NCBI GenBank assembly: GCA_947095535.1 | Contig: OX352774.1 | Span: forward strand, 267,999,843-268,063,842 | Length of the DNA stretch: 64,000 bases | Origin: Poecilobothrus nobilitatus | Lineage: Eukaryota; Arthropoda; Insecta; Diptera; Dolichopodidae | Direction: 5' to 3' | Shown: piece after piece, positions 23,311 to 36,335 of the stretch | How positions within the stretch are numbered: position 1 is the stretch's first letter | Layout: each line of letters begins with the position of its first letter | The notes under the pieces: generated by a model | Database searches by the model: none | Told to the model about the DNA's origin: nothing | What the model saw: the letters and a program-made list of their open reading frames with translations, nothing else | Made by a program: the position numbers and the translations under genes

Positions 23311-23660
23311 GCAAATATAAGGACTATTTTAATATTTTGCAGTAATCTTTAATGGTAACTTAAAAAATTTTCTTTCTTGAGAAGTATTTTTAAGGTAACT
23401 TGATTGAGTGTAGAAAATCTATTAGAAAAACCTACCTGCCTATTGTTTGAAAATAGTAAACACTCTTATCTTGTAACACTAGTAATTTACAAGACTTGAA
23501 ATTTTATTTAATTTTAAATTTTCATATTGTAGACTTATTATGTTAGTATAGAAAGTATTAAAAATTAGGTCTAAATCAGATTATAAAATAGTAAGTATGT
23601 ATTAGCAGAAAGTAATATAAAATAGTATTAGCAATTAGGGAAATTATTTATAAGAACTTA

Positions 23661-24993
23661 TTATACCCGTGCGATAATGATCGGGTATATTAAAATTGCT
23701 CCTCCGTTTGTAACACATCGAAATAAGCTAGCTAGATATTCAAACGTATGAATCGGATCAGAATCATATTCTAAGTCGATTAAGCTTTGTCCGTCCGTCT
23801 GTCCGTCAGCAAGATAACTTAAAAACTAAGAAAGCTAGTATCTTGAAATTAACACAAAATATTCTTACAACAATTTGTAGGTTCCCTATTTGTTTTGGTT
23901 GAGATCCGACCAAAACTTCGGGTAGCTCTCGAATACCTAACTTTTAGATCTCCACATTTTTTTTGAAATAGAGCCATAAAATTTGAACTGCTGATAGATA
24001 TCATAAAAATATTAATTTAATTATTTACAACATTTTCTGTAGCCCCACCCGTTACACTGCTACAGCCCCTCAAACTTTGAAAAAGCCCTATTTTTAAATG
24101 CATATGTATCATTTTCTACTTAAGATTTTTCTATCAAAAAACGTCATTCGACAGGTATTTTTTTAAATTTGTAAATTAGTATCAAAATTATACAATTTTT
24201 TAAAGTTTAGTGTTTAAATTTACCGTTATATGAAAACCAAATTTTGCATGATTTCTCTAGCTTTATAACTCCGACACGCTTTTAAATAGAGGCTTGACAT
24301 TTTGAGACACACCCCCTGTTTATGAGCTATTAGAGTAAAAATTTAAAATTCGCTATTTTTTAAACACCTGTAACTTAGGCACCTGTACACATTTTAGTTC
24401 GACAAAATATAAAAATTAAAGCTACAGTAATATATTTTTACATGTGTTAAAAGTTTATTTTAGTTGTATAGGGTTCCAGAGTTACAGACCCTCAAAATTG
24501 CAAAAAAGGCCCATTTTCAGATGTATATATCTCAGGCTCTGCGTAATAGTATTACAATCTTAAACCGCCAGAAGACTTTTTTTATTATTTTCATAAAGCA
24601 ATATCAAAATTATGCACTATTTTGTAATTTACTATTCAAATTTACCGTTATGTGAAAACCATATTTTACATGAAATTTGTGTTTTCATAACTCCGACACG
24701 CCTTTAGATAGGAATCTGAAATTTTGAGATAAGAAAGAACTTTTAGAATTAGTATAAGTTGCTCTAGAAAAGTTTTTTGCACCCCCGCCTGTTTAAGAAC
24801 TATTAGGGCTGAAAATTGAAAATTTGCTATTTTTAGGCACCTGTAACTTAAGCACCTGTACAAATTTTCCTTCGGCAACACATAAAAATTAAAAGTCCAG
24901 TAATATATTTTTACGTGTGTTAACGGTTTTTTTTTTTAGTTATACAGACTTACAGCCCCTCAAAATTCCAGAAAAGTCCAATTTTCACACTTT
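23661..24993 (+). mobile_element. Helentron-like element B4, 5' portion only (left unit)
   Basis: Starts TTATACCCGTGCG with the terminal hairpin, carries (CCGT)n near 23790-23808, then diverged family B interior. It lacks its own 3' end and is followed at once by the start of B5. It differs from the right-unit copy by a missing 4 bp near 23734. Confidence 0.75.
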
Positions 24994-25546
24994 TTATACC
25001 CGTAACGATAAGGATCGGGTATATTAAAATTGCTCCTCCTTTTTTTTACCTGATAATTTGAATTTGTTGAGGATGATGCGTAGAACAAAAAAAAATAAAT
25101 AAATAAAAAATATAATGGTTACTTGAAGAATTTATATTTATATGATATTAGTATACATACTTATATAACTCATGTTTATTTACATATCGTATATGTCACT
25201 GTTGAATGAATGATATATAATTCAAATGTATGTATAGTATATAAATTATTATATTTACATTTGCTGCTTAGTGTTAAATGGTACTATAGCATATTTGAAA
25301 AAGTTTTGGATGGATAAGCGTTATGTGGAAGGTTAGAATCGGCTTTTGAAGAATGTGTAAATTTATAGTTTGAATATATGTATGTACAACAACCCATAGT
25401 TCTAGAAATTATAAAATTCACTCAAATCATTTTAAAATACTAAGAATTAAAAAAAATAATTTTATAAGCAGAGTGACAGGCTATGAACATACTAACGGTT
25501 CGTACAGGTATCTAAGAGTTGACAAAGGCAACTGTATTTTTCGTCG
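24994..25546 (+). mobile_element. Helentron-like element B5, internally deleted (left unit)
   Basis: Has a family B start (TTATACCCGTAACGATAAGG) and 3' end (TACAGGTAT, hairpin GTTGAC-AAAG-GCAAC, then CGTCG before a T-run) with the middle deleted, including the (CCGT)n tract. Confidence 0.75.
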
Positions 25547-26469
25547 TTTTTTAAACCTGTAAAACTGAAATATTTTAAAGAAGTCAATTTTAATTACAGT
25601 TTACCAATTTATGTACACAATGCGAATTTTAAAGACAAGAATAGAATATGTTGAAATAGAATCAAAAGAACATAGTTCAAAAATTCATACATAATATGTA
25701 TATGTACATTGTATAATAAATTTAAATATGACTGTATGATTGTTTTTTGTTTTTGTCTTTATTTCATACGCATCGAAAATCAATTATTCATACGCATTTA
25801 AAATTGGTTGCATGTGGATAATACATATATACATATAGAAACGTGTACTTGTATTTTAAAGGTAATAAAATCATATTTACATTTATTCATAATTCATATA
25901 ATAATAAATAACCAATTGCTTTAATAATGGGTGTTTTTCTTTTTTAGTTAAGAGCAGAGCCAGAACTGCCAAAAAAAAATTTGTGTTTCTTTTTTCACTC
26001 TGAAATAATGATCAGAGTTTATCCTTTGTGTTTGATTTTCATTCAGAATTCATAGTGCGCTCAGAGTATGATCTAAATGTTCGATTTTAATTTACAGATA
26101 TCGTAGAGCATTTGAAGTTAAATGTCAAAAATGTTATTTGTTATATGATTCGACAATTTTGGCAGGTTAAAACCAAAGATTATCTATTACAATAAGATCG
26201 GCCACTCTCAGCACGTGACCAAAAATTTCTATACTACTCGAAAAAACAAAAAACACAAAAATAACAAAATTGAAAGAAATAGATAGTAATAAGATTTTAT
26301 AACGTCAAAAGAAGATAAACAAGGTAGAATGTAAACCAACGGTTTTTAAAAGTGCACATTTCCAAAACACAATACAAACTGTTCAGAATTGTGACTTGCA
26401 CAAAAATTTTAAAATTTAAAAAATAAAATTTAAGAAATTCTTTGTAATAAGAAAATATGTGAAAATAAC
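25547..26469. other. AT-rich spacer, no gene seen (left unit)
   Basis: No open frame, RNA gene or recognised repeat was found. The same holds for 38226-39147 in the right unit. Confidence 0.5.
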
Positions 26470-27140
26470 ACTTTTCTGGAATTTTGAGGCGCTGTAAGTC
26501 CGGAACTTTTTATAATTAAGAAAAACTATTAACTTTAATTTTCCAGTAATAATAATTTAAGTCTTGTCGAAGAAAAATTTGTACAGGTGTTAAGTTACAG
26601 GTGCCTAAAAATAGCAAATTTTCAATTTTTCAGCTCTAATACCTCTTAAATAGGGGGTGGTGCAAAAAAATTTTCTAAGGAAACTTATACTAATTCTAAA
26701 AGTTCTTTCTTGTCTCAAAATTTCAGGTTCCTATCTAAAGGCGTACCGGAGTTATGAAAAACGAAATTTCATCCAAAATGTGGTTTTCACATAACGGAAA
26801 TTTAAATAGTAAATTGAATATATAATATATAATAAATTGAATTATACAATACAAAGTATTGTATAATTTTGATACTGCTTTATGTAGATAATAAAATTTC
26901 TGGTCGTTTGTCGGTTTTAGATTTCAAAACTATTACGCAGAGCCTGAGATATATACATCTGAAAATGGGACTTTTATACAATTTTGAAGAGCTGTAATCT
27001 GGAACCCTATATAACTAAAATAAACCTTTAACACACGTTAAAATATATTATTGTAGCTTTAATTTTTATATCTTTCTTTTTTCTCTATCTTTAACGGTGT
27101 AGAAGTTTTGTAAACAGACGGACGGACGGACAGAGTGAAA
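26470..27140 (-). mobile_element. Helentron-like fragment B7, both ends missing (left unit)
   Basis: Matches the family B4-type interior in reverse orientation (GGGGGTGGTGCAAAAAAA, CTGTAA and CGGAGTTAT blocks) and ends in a (GACG)n tract at 27117-27133. No terminal hairpins were seen. The right-unit copy is at about 39148-39818. Confidence 0.65.
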
Positions 27141-28391
27141 CTAATAAGCACATTTTTTCAAATTTTTTTTGGAATTTTTTTTTTTTGTGCTAAAAACTGA
27201 TATGAAACGATTTAGCATATGAAATCTCACTATACAGCAAAGTGTGTCGAAAGTCTAAAACGCGAAATAAATTTAAATAAATTGTACTTTTAAGATTTAA
27301 AAAAAAATTTTTTTTGTTTTAAAATATTTAATCCAAAATTTTAAAAACGATTCACTGAAACAAATAATTTGAATCTGTAAAGAAAAGTATAAGGAATGAA
27401 AATAGGATTTTAAAATTTTTATGTATATTATATTTATTTTTTATAAATGTTGAACACTTAACATTTCATGTTTTATATCAAATTCTTTAGCACTTTTATT
27501 AAATTATGAGTTCTGACTCTAATATACTCTTTTTACTTCAAATTTGTCCTTTTTAACAAGAAATTTACGTTTTTTTTTATTTAAAAAAGTTTAAAGGCTG
27601 GTTTTCATTAGACCGATATATCCACGAAAATGTTAGAGCTTAGGAAGAAGACACAAAAATTATATGTGATTGAAAGAGATAAAGCTAAAAAAATATCCAT
27701 CAAACATTTGAAAATATCCTAGAAAGTAACCATAAATATCCACTAAAGTATGTTCTCTGAATGTATTTTGCTATAAATATTGTATTATTGTGTGCGATAT
27801 GTATATGTGTATTTTGCTATAATTATTATATACATGTGCTATTTATTCCTTGGTACATTTGCATCAATAATGTTTTTCATAAATTTGGTATAGGAAATGA
27901 TATGTAAAAAATAAATTGTTTTTATTTTTTTATAACTTTAATTCATAAATTAACTTTAACAAAATATTTCATAATTAAATTTAAATAAGAAAAGAATAAA
28001 AAGAATACAAAATAAAAGAAAAATTAAAAAAAAAAATAATTTTGGGAAGCATTGCAATCAAAGCAATATTTAGCAAAGCAAAGCAACGTAGTTGGCATCG
28101 TTTAAGTCCATCAAATCAAATGCGCACATTTTTGCTATGCGTTTTTTTTTACATGGTAGGGGCCCTGAAGTACAAAATTGCAAAAATCATTTTTAATTTT
28201 AGCTGATTTTATTCTAAAAAGTTTTTATAATTGTAGTAAATAAACATTTGTAATTAAAATTTTTAAATATTTTTTTTAAGGTTTAATTAAAGCGATTTTA
28301 TTTAATGTATGTAGGTGTGTAATGAGAATTATACGAAAATTAATTGGTTATAATAATAATCATAAAAAATTAAACAGTTCCATACTGAATA
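27141..28391. other. AT-rich spacer downstream of TOG gene (left unit)
   Basis: AT-rich sequence without a recognisable gene. A GC-richer patch (about 28040-28160) has a short AGCAAAGCAA repeat. Equivalent to about 39819-41069 in the right unit. Confidence 0.5.
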
Positions 28392-28569
28392 CAAATGTTT
28401 TATAATAAAAATCATAAAAATTAACATTTACATAAATAGATTTATTTAAAAATTGTTTTTTTATTTTTAAATTTTTAATAAATTGATAAGATTGGATATG
28501 AGTACAAAAAAAGTATGTTGTACCTACTTAATTATGTTTTTCTATAATTTATAATCTACATTCAATTGA

Positions 28570-29133
28570 TTACGATTTAATACTTTTTAATGATTTTTCA
28601 ATATTTCTATATAACCTTGTAGGAATGTAATCTAATACTGATCTAATATACATTGGGTGATCTGATAATGATTTTAATAATGTTTTTGCATAACTTCGAG
28701 CTTCTAAGCTGCCTTCCATTAATAAAGTACATGCTGTAATAAATATTTTTTCTTTCTGTTCTCTTGGAATTTGATATACTTTATCGAAGCCTACACGTTC
28801 AACTAAACGATTGAATAATTTTGCTGTTACTGTTCTAACAATTGCATTTTGATGTGTTGCATCACGTATTGTTAACAAATTTAAAATTTTTGGAGGTATT
28901 AAATTATCACACATTGATTCTAAAGCACGATCAGCATCAGCTCTTAAAAATCGATTTGTATCAGCTGTTCTATGCAAAAGATTTCCAACCAAATCATCAC
29001 ACTCTTGTTCAAAAAATTTACTACGAACTGAAAAATATTCTGTGGAAGCTTGACATGCTGCTCTACTTACTTGTGAACGTAAATTCTTAACAGATTTTGC
29101 TAAATGTATGCATACTAAATGACAATGAGATTC
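28570..29133 (-). pseudogene. partial TOG-domain exon copy 'a' (left unit)
   Basis: 188 codons open to a stop at 28570, beginning abruptly at ESHCHLVCIHLAKS. It is the C-terminal TOG portion of the neighbouring gene, with a few amino-acid changes relative to it (for example IPPK for TPPK, MYIRSV for MYNRSI). The copied block (28393-29133) equals 29142-29825 plus the 56 bp deleted there, and includes 3' flank. A stop lies a few codons upstream of the break, and no splice acceptor is evident, so independent expression is doubtful. Confidence 0.8.
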
Positions 29134-29317
29134 AATGAATTAAATGTTTCATAATAAAAATCATAAAAATTAACATTTACATAAATAGATTTATTTAAAA
29201 AATGTTTTTTTATTTTTAAATTTTTAATAAATTGATAAGATTGGGTATGAGTACAAAAAAGTATGTTGTACCTACTTAATTATGTTTTTCTATAATTTAT
29301 AATCTACATTCAATTGA

Positions 29318-31242
29318 TTACGATTTAATACTTTTTAATGATTTTTCAATATTTCTATATAACCTTGTAGGAATGTAATCTAATATTGATCTATTATACA
29401 TTGGGTGATCTGATAATGATTTTAATAATGTTTTTGCATAACTTCGAGTTTCTAAGCTGCCTTCCATTAATAAAGTACATGCTGTAATAAATATTTTTTC
29501 TTTCTGTTCTCTTGGCATTTGATATACTTTATCGAAGCCTACACGTTCAACTAAACGATTGAATAATTTTGCTGTTGCTGTTCTAACAATTGCATTTTGA
29601 TGTGTTGCACCACGTATTGTTAACAAATTTAAAATTTTTGGAGGTGTTAAATTATCACACATTGATTCTAAAGCACGATCAGCATCAGCTCTTAAAAATC
29701 GATTTGTATCAGCTGTTCTATGAAAAATATTCTGTGGAAGCTTGACATGCTGCTCTACTTACTTGTGAACGTAAATTTTTGACAGATTTTGCTAAATGCA
29801 TGCATACTAAATGACAATGAGATTCTAAGTAATCCGGATGATGTCGTATTAATCTAACAAAATCAACTAGACCGTTCACAACAATTTCCCAGTTCGGTGA
29901 TTCTAATTGATGAAATGTTAAATTTAAAGCTTCTTTGGGTTTATCAAATTTACTTAGAGTTTGAGGATATAATTCTATTTTGTGTTTTATGGATTGTTTT
30001 GTCGGAGAAATCCTTCGATTTTTTCTACTTAACATTGTTGTTTTTGACTTTCTCATGACTGTTTTTAGGGGAGAAAAATTATGTTGATGATTTAAAAGAT
30101 AATCAGTAGTTATTATACTTTGTTGATAATCTGAGCTTGTTTCTGTACTGGTACTACTTGTTAAATCAATTTCAGTTTTTTTTCGCTCTGACTCCATGTC
30201 AATATAATCAGGGGTTTTTGTTTCAGATATGAAATGCGTTAGTGTTTGTCGATTTAATAACTGATGTTTTGGAGTTGCTGTATTTTTAGTATCTTCAATT
30301 AAAATATTAGCAGGTATGTTTTCAGATTCTAATTCAACTTCTTTCATTTCAATTTCAACTATTGTATGGGATTGAACATCATCATTTTTTGAAGTTGCCA
30401 TTATAACTGTTTCTATTGAAAAATGTTCAGTTTCTGTTCGAGATTCTGTACCTACACTTTTAGTATCTGAATTTTCATCAGTTTTAAAATCTGTTGATAG
30501 ATTAAAACTATTCTCAACATTATCAATGTTATCAATGTTTCCAAAATTTTCAGTATTTTCAAAAATTTCAAAATTCTCAGTCATATCATCAACTTTATCC
30601 TTTTCAGTCCTTGTTTTAATTTTATTAATGGCTTCGATTTCATTTTTTTCAATTTCCTCCATTTTTCCTTCTTCAATTTTTGTTCTCAAATTATCAAAAA
30701 TTTTCTCATCTTCTTGTGGTTCAATTAAAAAAGATTTAATTGACTTGCTGCGGGATGATTCTGGTCTTGATAAAATTTTACTTTTTGCTGAATTATTTTG
30801 GGTGATTTCAATGGATTGTATAGTAATGTCGTTAATTCTTTGGGGAGATTCTTTAAAACTTATTGGTGTCAGTCGATCCACTAGTATTCGAGTTGGTGTA
30901 GAATGACCAGAACTATTTATTCTATCATCTGAAGAAAATTCGCTAGATTCCGTGTATTCTTCATTTTCAAAATTTATTATTTTAAGATTATCAGATAATG
31001 TTGTAATTGGTATATCATGACTAATTGTACTAATTGATGGGAATTTCTTTGAGGCTGATGTTGAATTGTGTGTAGCTATTGCTGTTTTTGGTGATTTATT
31101 TTGATCAATAAATTTATTTGGAGATTTTTGAATTTCAATCAAATTTTGTTGAAGTCCTCGTTTTGTATGTATCTCATTGACTGGTGATACTTTATATACA
31201 TTATTTGATATTATAAATAATTCTTGTTGAGGTGGTTTGTTG
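29318..31242 (-). pseudogene. TOG-domain gene last exon, frameshifted (left unit)
   Basis: Same exon as 41996-43976 in the right unit. The acceptor (TTTTAG) is at 31243-31248; the frame is open to about 29718, ending within the TOG domain after ASTEYF. A 56-bp deletion near 29722 removes the codons between STEYFS and LHRTADT and shifts the frame. The rest of the TOG domain (29318-29715) is intact but out of frame. The missing 56 bp are present in the right unit and in the partial copy at 28570-29133, so the loss is specific to this copy. Confidence 0.85.
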
Positions 31243-31732
31243 CTAAAATAAAAAACAAAATTTTAATTTTAATATATTTGACGTAATATATTTGATTATA
31301 TCAAAAACTATACATATATAAGACATACCAAGCTCAAGTAATTTTTTTTTATATAAAATGAAATAATTTTCTCTTAGTGACAAATTGAAATGAAAGCTAA
31401 AAACCACAGTAAACACTTTAAGACTGGTGTGTCTTATAACATGTGTATAGTCTTTGTATAGTCAAACTGACTGATTAAAAATATAAAATTAAATTTTATC
31501 TTATGAGATAAAATTATTATAGTTTTTTAATTACTCAATGTTTTGTTAAAATTTAAGTAGAATTGCTAAGACCCTTATTTATGTTATTTGGATTATTAGA
31601 TATTACAAGCTTGGCCATTGGCCATTTTAATCACAACAAAAAAAATTTGACAAAAGTAAATATTTCGAAAAATATGCAAAAATAATAAATATGTTATACA
31701 AACATACTTCTCTACCCACAAGGTATAGCATC

Positions 31733-31830
31733 TTAACCCTTTACAAGGCAGCCCAAAGCTTAAGTCGTGCAAAATTTTTATATTTGGTTTCCTATCTACA
31801 ATTATTGCAAAAAAGCATAAAAAAAGAATA
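31733..31830. mobile_element. piggyBac-like terminus fragment (left unit edge)
   Basis: TTAA followed by CCCTTTACAAGGCAGCCC, then about 75 bp shared with 44504-44603. The unit ends within this terminus, so the duplication breakpoint lies inside a piggyBac-like element. Confidence 0.45.
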
Positions 31831-32478
31831 AGAAAAGAATAAATATTCATTGCCTGTTGAAAAATAAATGTTAAATTATTAGAAGTTATTTTGCTTTGAT
31901 ATAAATTATTATGTACAAAATCTATGAATTTTGACATTATGCTTTTCGTGTAATAGTTGTCGGTCCTGTTGTGGAGATAGCTGATTTTTATTTTAATTTT
32001 TAAAATTTTTTTTTAAATTATTTTTTTGTCTTAACAATGTTTACAACAAGGATTTAGGGCAAATAAAAATAACCTCTAAAAATCAGCTTTATGTGCTTAA
32101 AATATGCTTTAAAAAAGCTGTTTAATGTACTTAACATATACACTCAAAAGAGAAAGAAGGCAAAATACTTTTAATACAAAAAAATAATTAGACTTAAAAT
32201 AGAAATTGATATGTATGTATAAAAAGAAAACAACACGTTTAATTTTTATTATTTTAATAGTATCTTAATAAAAATAGCTACATTTTCTGTAAATTTTAAA
32301 AAATTAAATAAAACAAATTAAACTAAAAAAAATCATATTAAAAAATTAAAAAATTAAATAAAATAATAAACTAAATTTTCATTAAAACATTACATAATAT
32401 AAACAAATACTAATCAAACAAAAATAAGTAAAATATGTAGAAAGAGTTAATAAAAAATTATTTGTTGATTTTTGTAAT

Positions 32479-32724
32479 TTAATGCAAATTTTGGTTGCAA
32501 TAAATTACGAACATTTCGCTTAAGTTTTCAAATAGAAAACTTTGTCGGTTAGCTCTCACAACTCCTTTGTAGATCGAGAAATTCTTTCAACATCAACCGA
32601 CGTAATTGGTGCAAATGTGAAACCTGGAGTTTCACCCACGGTGTACAAATTGATGCACCATTTAAAACTGCTAAAATATTTTTTAATAAGTTAAAGCCAG
32701 GATTTTTTTGAATTACCATAGTAA
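32479..32724 (-). pseudogene. hAT-like transposase C-terminus (right unit)
   Basis: Same as 19812-20057, with the same frameshift and stop, so the damage predates the duplication. It ends at the edge of element B2'. Confidence 0.6.
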
Positions 32725-34307
32725 TTATACCCGTACGATAGGATCGGGTATAATAAAATTACTCCTCCGTTTGTAACACCTCGAAATAAGCGAGCTAGAT
32801 ATACCTTCAAAGGTATGGATCGGATCAGAAAAAAATTCTAAGACTTTTGAGCCATGTCCGTCCGTCCGTCCGTCCGTCAGCACGCTAACTCAAAAACTAA
32901 GAAAGCTAGAATCTTGAAATTTACACAAAATATTCTTGGAGTAATTTGTAGGTTCCCTATTTTTTTTGGTTGAGTTTGGACCAAACCTTAAGGTAGCTCT
33001 CGAACACCTAACTTTTAGATCTCCACATTTTTTTTGAAATAGAGCTATGAAATTTTAACTGCTGATAGATTTCACAAAAATATTAATTTTATTTTTAATA
33101 ACTGTTTTTTGTAGCCCCACCCGTTACGGAGCTACAGCTCCCCAAAGGTTCAAAAAAGCTCTATATTTCAATTGTTATAGCACAAGTTGTATAAAGTATA
33201 TCTTCATTTTGAAAACGCCAAACGATTACTACTTTCATTAGCTTTAAAAGTATATATACAACAAATATATATTTGTGACATACGGTGTCTTAATTTACCG
33301 TTATGCGAAACTCAAATTTTGCAAAATTCTTTCACCCTTCTATCTTCTAAACGGTTAAAGTTGGAAACTTGAAATTTTGACAGAAGTTAGATCTTTGAAA
33401 ATTAGTATGAGTCATTTCAGAAATTTTTTTTGTATCACCCCCCGTTTAAGAGCTGTAAGGGGTCAAAAACTGAAAATTTCCTATTTTTAAACACCTGTAA
33501 CTTGAACACTTCTTAAAATTTTTGTGAAGTAATACATACAAATTAAAGCTTCAACATTATACTTTTATTTCTGTTAATAACTTTTTTTAATAATATAGGG
33601 TTACTTTATAATTGACGAAAGTGTTACTTGATTTTTTCAAATTTTCTAACAAATTTCTTTAACGAATTTTTTCCATTTTGTTTTACTCGATAATTTGAAA
33701 TTGTTGAGGATATAATGCGTAGTACAAAAAAATGTAATTAAATAAACAACATAACGGTTGCTTGAAGAATTTTTATTTATATGATATTGATATATATACA
33801 TACATTATATAAGTATGTATCATGTTTATTTACATATGGTATATGTCACTAGTGAATGAATGATAAGAGTATAAATGTATATTATATAGCGCCGTATTTA
33901 CATACATATATGTATTTTATTGTACTTATAAGAAATTATTCTGTCAATGGAATATTTAAATATAATATAATATAATATTTAAAATTATATTTACTATTTT
34001 GTACTAAGTAAATTTAATATACATTTACCGCTTAGTATTAAATGGTACTATAGAATATTTGAAAAAGTTTTGGATTGATAATCGTTATGTGAAAGGTTAG
34101 AATCTGCTTTTGAAGAATGTACATATAAACATATAGTTTGAATATATGTACAACCCATAATTCTGGAAATTATAAAATTCACCCAAATTATTTTAAAATA
34201 CTAAAATATTAAAAAAATAATATTGTAAGCAAAGTGACAGGCTGTGAACATACTAACGGTTCGTACGGGTATCTAAGAGTTGACAAAGTCAACTGTATTC
34301 TTCCTCG
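32725..34307 (+). mobile_element. Helentron-like element, family B, copy B2' (right unit)
   Basis: Duplicate of 20058-21632, with a longer (CCGT)n tract (two more units near 32860). Both ends and the hairpins are preserved. Non-coding. Confidence 0.85.
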
Positions 34308-34440
34308 TTTTATTTTTGATGCTCATTGCTTTCTCTCTATTTATTTCCTCAATTTTTCTAACAGTTTCTTCTACAATTTGAATTTTATTAGATAGCGAAG
34401 AATGAGATCTTTCCAGTCTTGCAATTGCTTTAATGTAATT
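34308..34440 (-). pseudogene. hAT-like transposase fragment, coiled-coil part (right unit)
   Basis: Duplicate of 21633-21765, open over the same 44 codons and in frame with 32479-32724 across element B2'. Confidence 0.55.
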
Positions 34441-34701
34441 TTAAAGGCTAACCAAATGAATTAGTTTATGTGTATGTATTATTAAATAAACAAATTACAT
34501 AAAGAATTATGTATGAGCTTTAGGAACAAATGTATTGAATTTACACAGTAAATTGTACAGGAAAATACACAGTAAATTGTACATACATAATATGAACAGG
34601 AAAAAAAATAAACATTGAAAATTTTGACAGTTGTAAAATTTATTTTTTTTCCCTTTACTAAAAAAAAACATTTATAAAAGTGAAAATATTATTGGTTATT
34701 T

Positions 34702-35818
34702 TTATACCCGTACATATACCCGTGTATATAATAAATATATACTTGTGCTATACGGTGTCTTAATTTACCGTTATGCGAAACTTAATTATTGCCCTTTAAC
34801 CCTTCTAAACGGTTTAAGTTGGAAACTTGAAATTTTGACAGAAGTTAGATCTTTGAAAATAAGTATGAGTCATTTCAGAAATTTTTTTTGTATCACCCCC
34901 CGTTTAGGAGCTGTAAGAGGTCAAAAACTGAAAATTTCCTATTTTTAAGCACCTGTAACTTGAACACCTGTTAAAATTTTTTTGAAGTAATACATAAAAA
35001 TTAAAGCTCACCATTATGCTCTTATTTTCGTTAAAAACTTTTTTTAATTTTAATAATATAGGGTTACTTTATAATTCACGAAAGTGTTACTTGATTTTTT
35101 CAAATTTTCTAACAAATTTCTTTAACGAATTTTTTGCATTTTGTTTTACTCGATAATTTGAAATTGTAGAGGATATAATGCGTTTTACAAAAAATTGTAA
35201 ATAAATAAACAACATAACGGTTGCTTGAAGAATTTTTATTTATATGATATTGAAGTACATACATACTTATATAATATCATGTTTATTTACATATCGTATA
35301 TGTCAATGATGAATGAATGATAAAAGTATAGATGTATATTATATAGCGTCGTATTTACATACATATATGTATTTTATTGTACTTATAAGAAATTATTCTA
35401 TGAATGGAAATATTTTTAAAGAAATATTGCAATGTATGGCGATATAGTTATAGCAATATAAATATACTATGTACGCATTAATATAATATAATATTTAAAA
35501 TTATATTTACTATTTTGTACTAAGTAAATTTAAAATACATTTACCGCTTAGTATTAAATGGTACTATAGAATATTTGAAAAAGTTTTGGATTGATAAACG
35601 TTATGTGGAAGGTTAGAATCTGCTTTTAAAGAATGTATAAACATATAGTTTGAATATATGTACAACCCATAGTTCTAGAAATTATAAAATTCACCCAAAT
35701 TATTTTAAAATACTAAAATATTAAAAAAATAATATTGTAAGCAGAGTTACAGGCTGTGACAGGCTAACGGTTCGTACGGGTATCTAAGAGTTGACAAAGG
35801 CAACTGTAATCTTCCTCA
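34702..35818 (+). mobile_element. Helentron-like element, family B, copy B3' (right unit)
   Basis: Duplicate of 22027-23143 with rare substitutions. It has the same rearranged start and the same CCTCA end. Confidence 0.8.
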
Positions 35819-35985
35819 TTTTATCTAACTTTTCCATATGAATATCATCAATAATAAAATTATTTGGAATAGTATTTATTTCTGCTGATGATGTTCCTTC
35901 TGATAAACAAGCTTCTTGATGTACAAGCTTCCGATCCAAATACAATTTTTTTTAGACCAATAGAAGATTCTTCAAAATGGCGGCT
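35819..35985 (-). pseudogene. coding-like fragment, unassigned (right unit)
   Basis: Duplicate of 23144-23310. One substitution near 35884 changes a Ser codon of the acidic stretch to Ala. Confidence 0.25.
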
Positions 35986-36335
35986 GCAAATATAAGGACT
36001 ATTTTAATATTTTGCAGTAATCTTTAATGGTAACTTAAAAAATTTTCTTTCTTGAGAAGTATTTTTAAGGTAACTTGATTGAGTGTAGAAAATCTATTAG
36101 AAAAACCTACCTGCCTATTGTTTGAAAATAGTAAACACTCTTATCTTGTAACACTAGTAATTTACAAGACTTGAAATTTTATTTAATTTTAAATTTTCAT
36201 ATTGTAGACTTATTATGTTAGTATAGAAAGTATTAAAAATTAGGTCTAAATCAGATTATAAAATAGTAAGTATGTATTAGCAGAAAGTAATATAAAATAG
36301 TATTAGCAATTAGGGAAATTATTTATAAGAACTTA

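Larger units (their letters stand above)
19178..31830. repeat. 12.7-kb segmental duplication, left unit
   Basis: Left copy of a head-to-tail duplication. It is collinear with 31845-44603; the offset is 12667 at the left edge, rising to 12675 (an 8-bp (CCGT)n difference near 20190), 12679 (4 bp near 23734), about 12678, then 12734 (a 56-bp deletion in this unit near 29722) and 12771 (37 bp absent here near 31381). Substitutions are sparse. About 14 bp of filler (31831-31844) separates the units. It contains the features listed individually below. Confidence 0.93.

Noticed and set aside
25950..26240. Possible BED-finger-like peptide (KCQKC) near 26110-26220
   Set aside because: It has stops, lacks the downstream His pair and shows no neighbouring transposase.
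30526..30906. 126-codon open frame opposite the TOG exon
   Set aside because: Antisense shadow of the Ser/Glu-rich coding region.
31596..31937. Open frame of 113 codons (and its counterpart at 44367)
   Set aside because: It spans the duplication junction and the piggyBac-like terminus, its sequence changes between units beyond the junction, and no homology was recognised.
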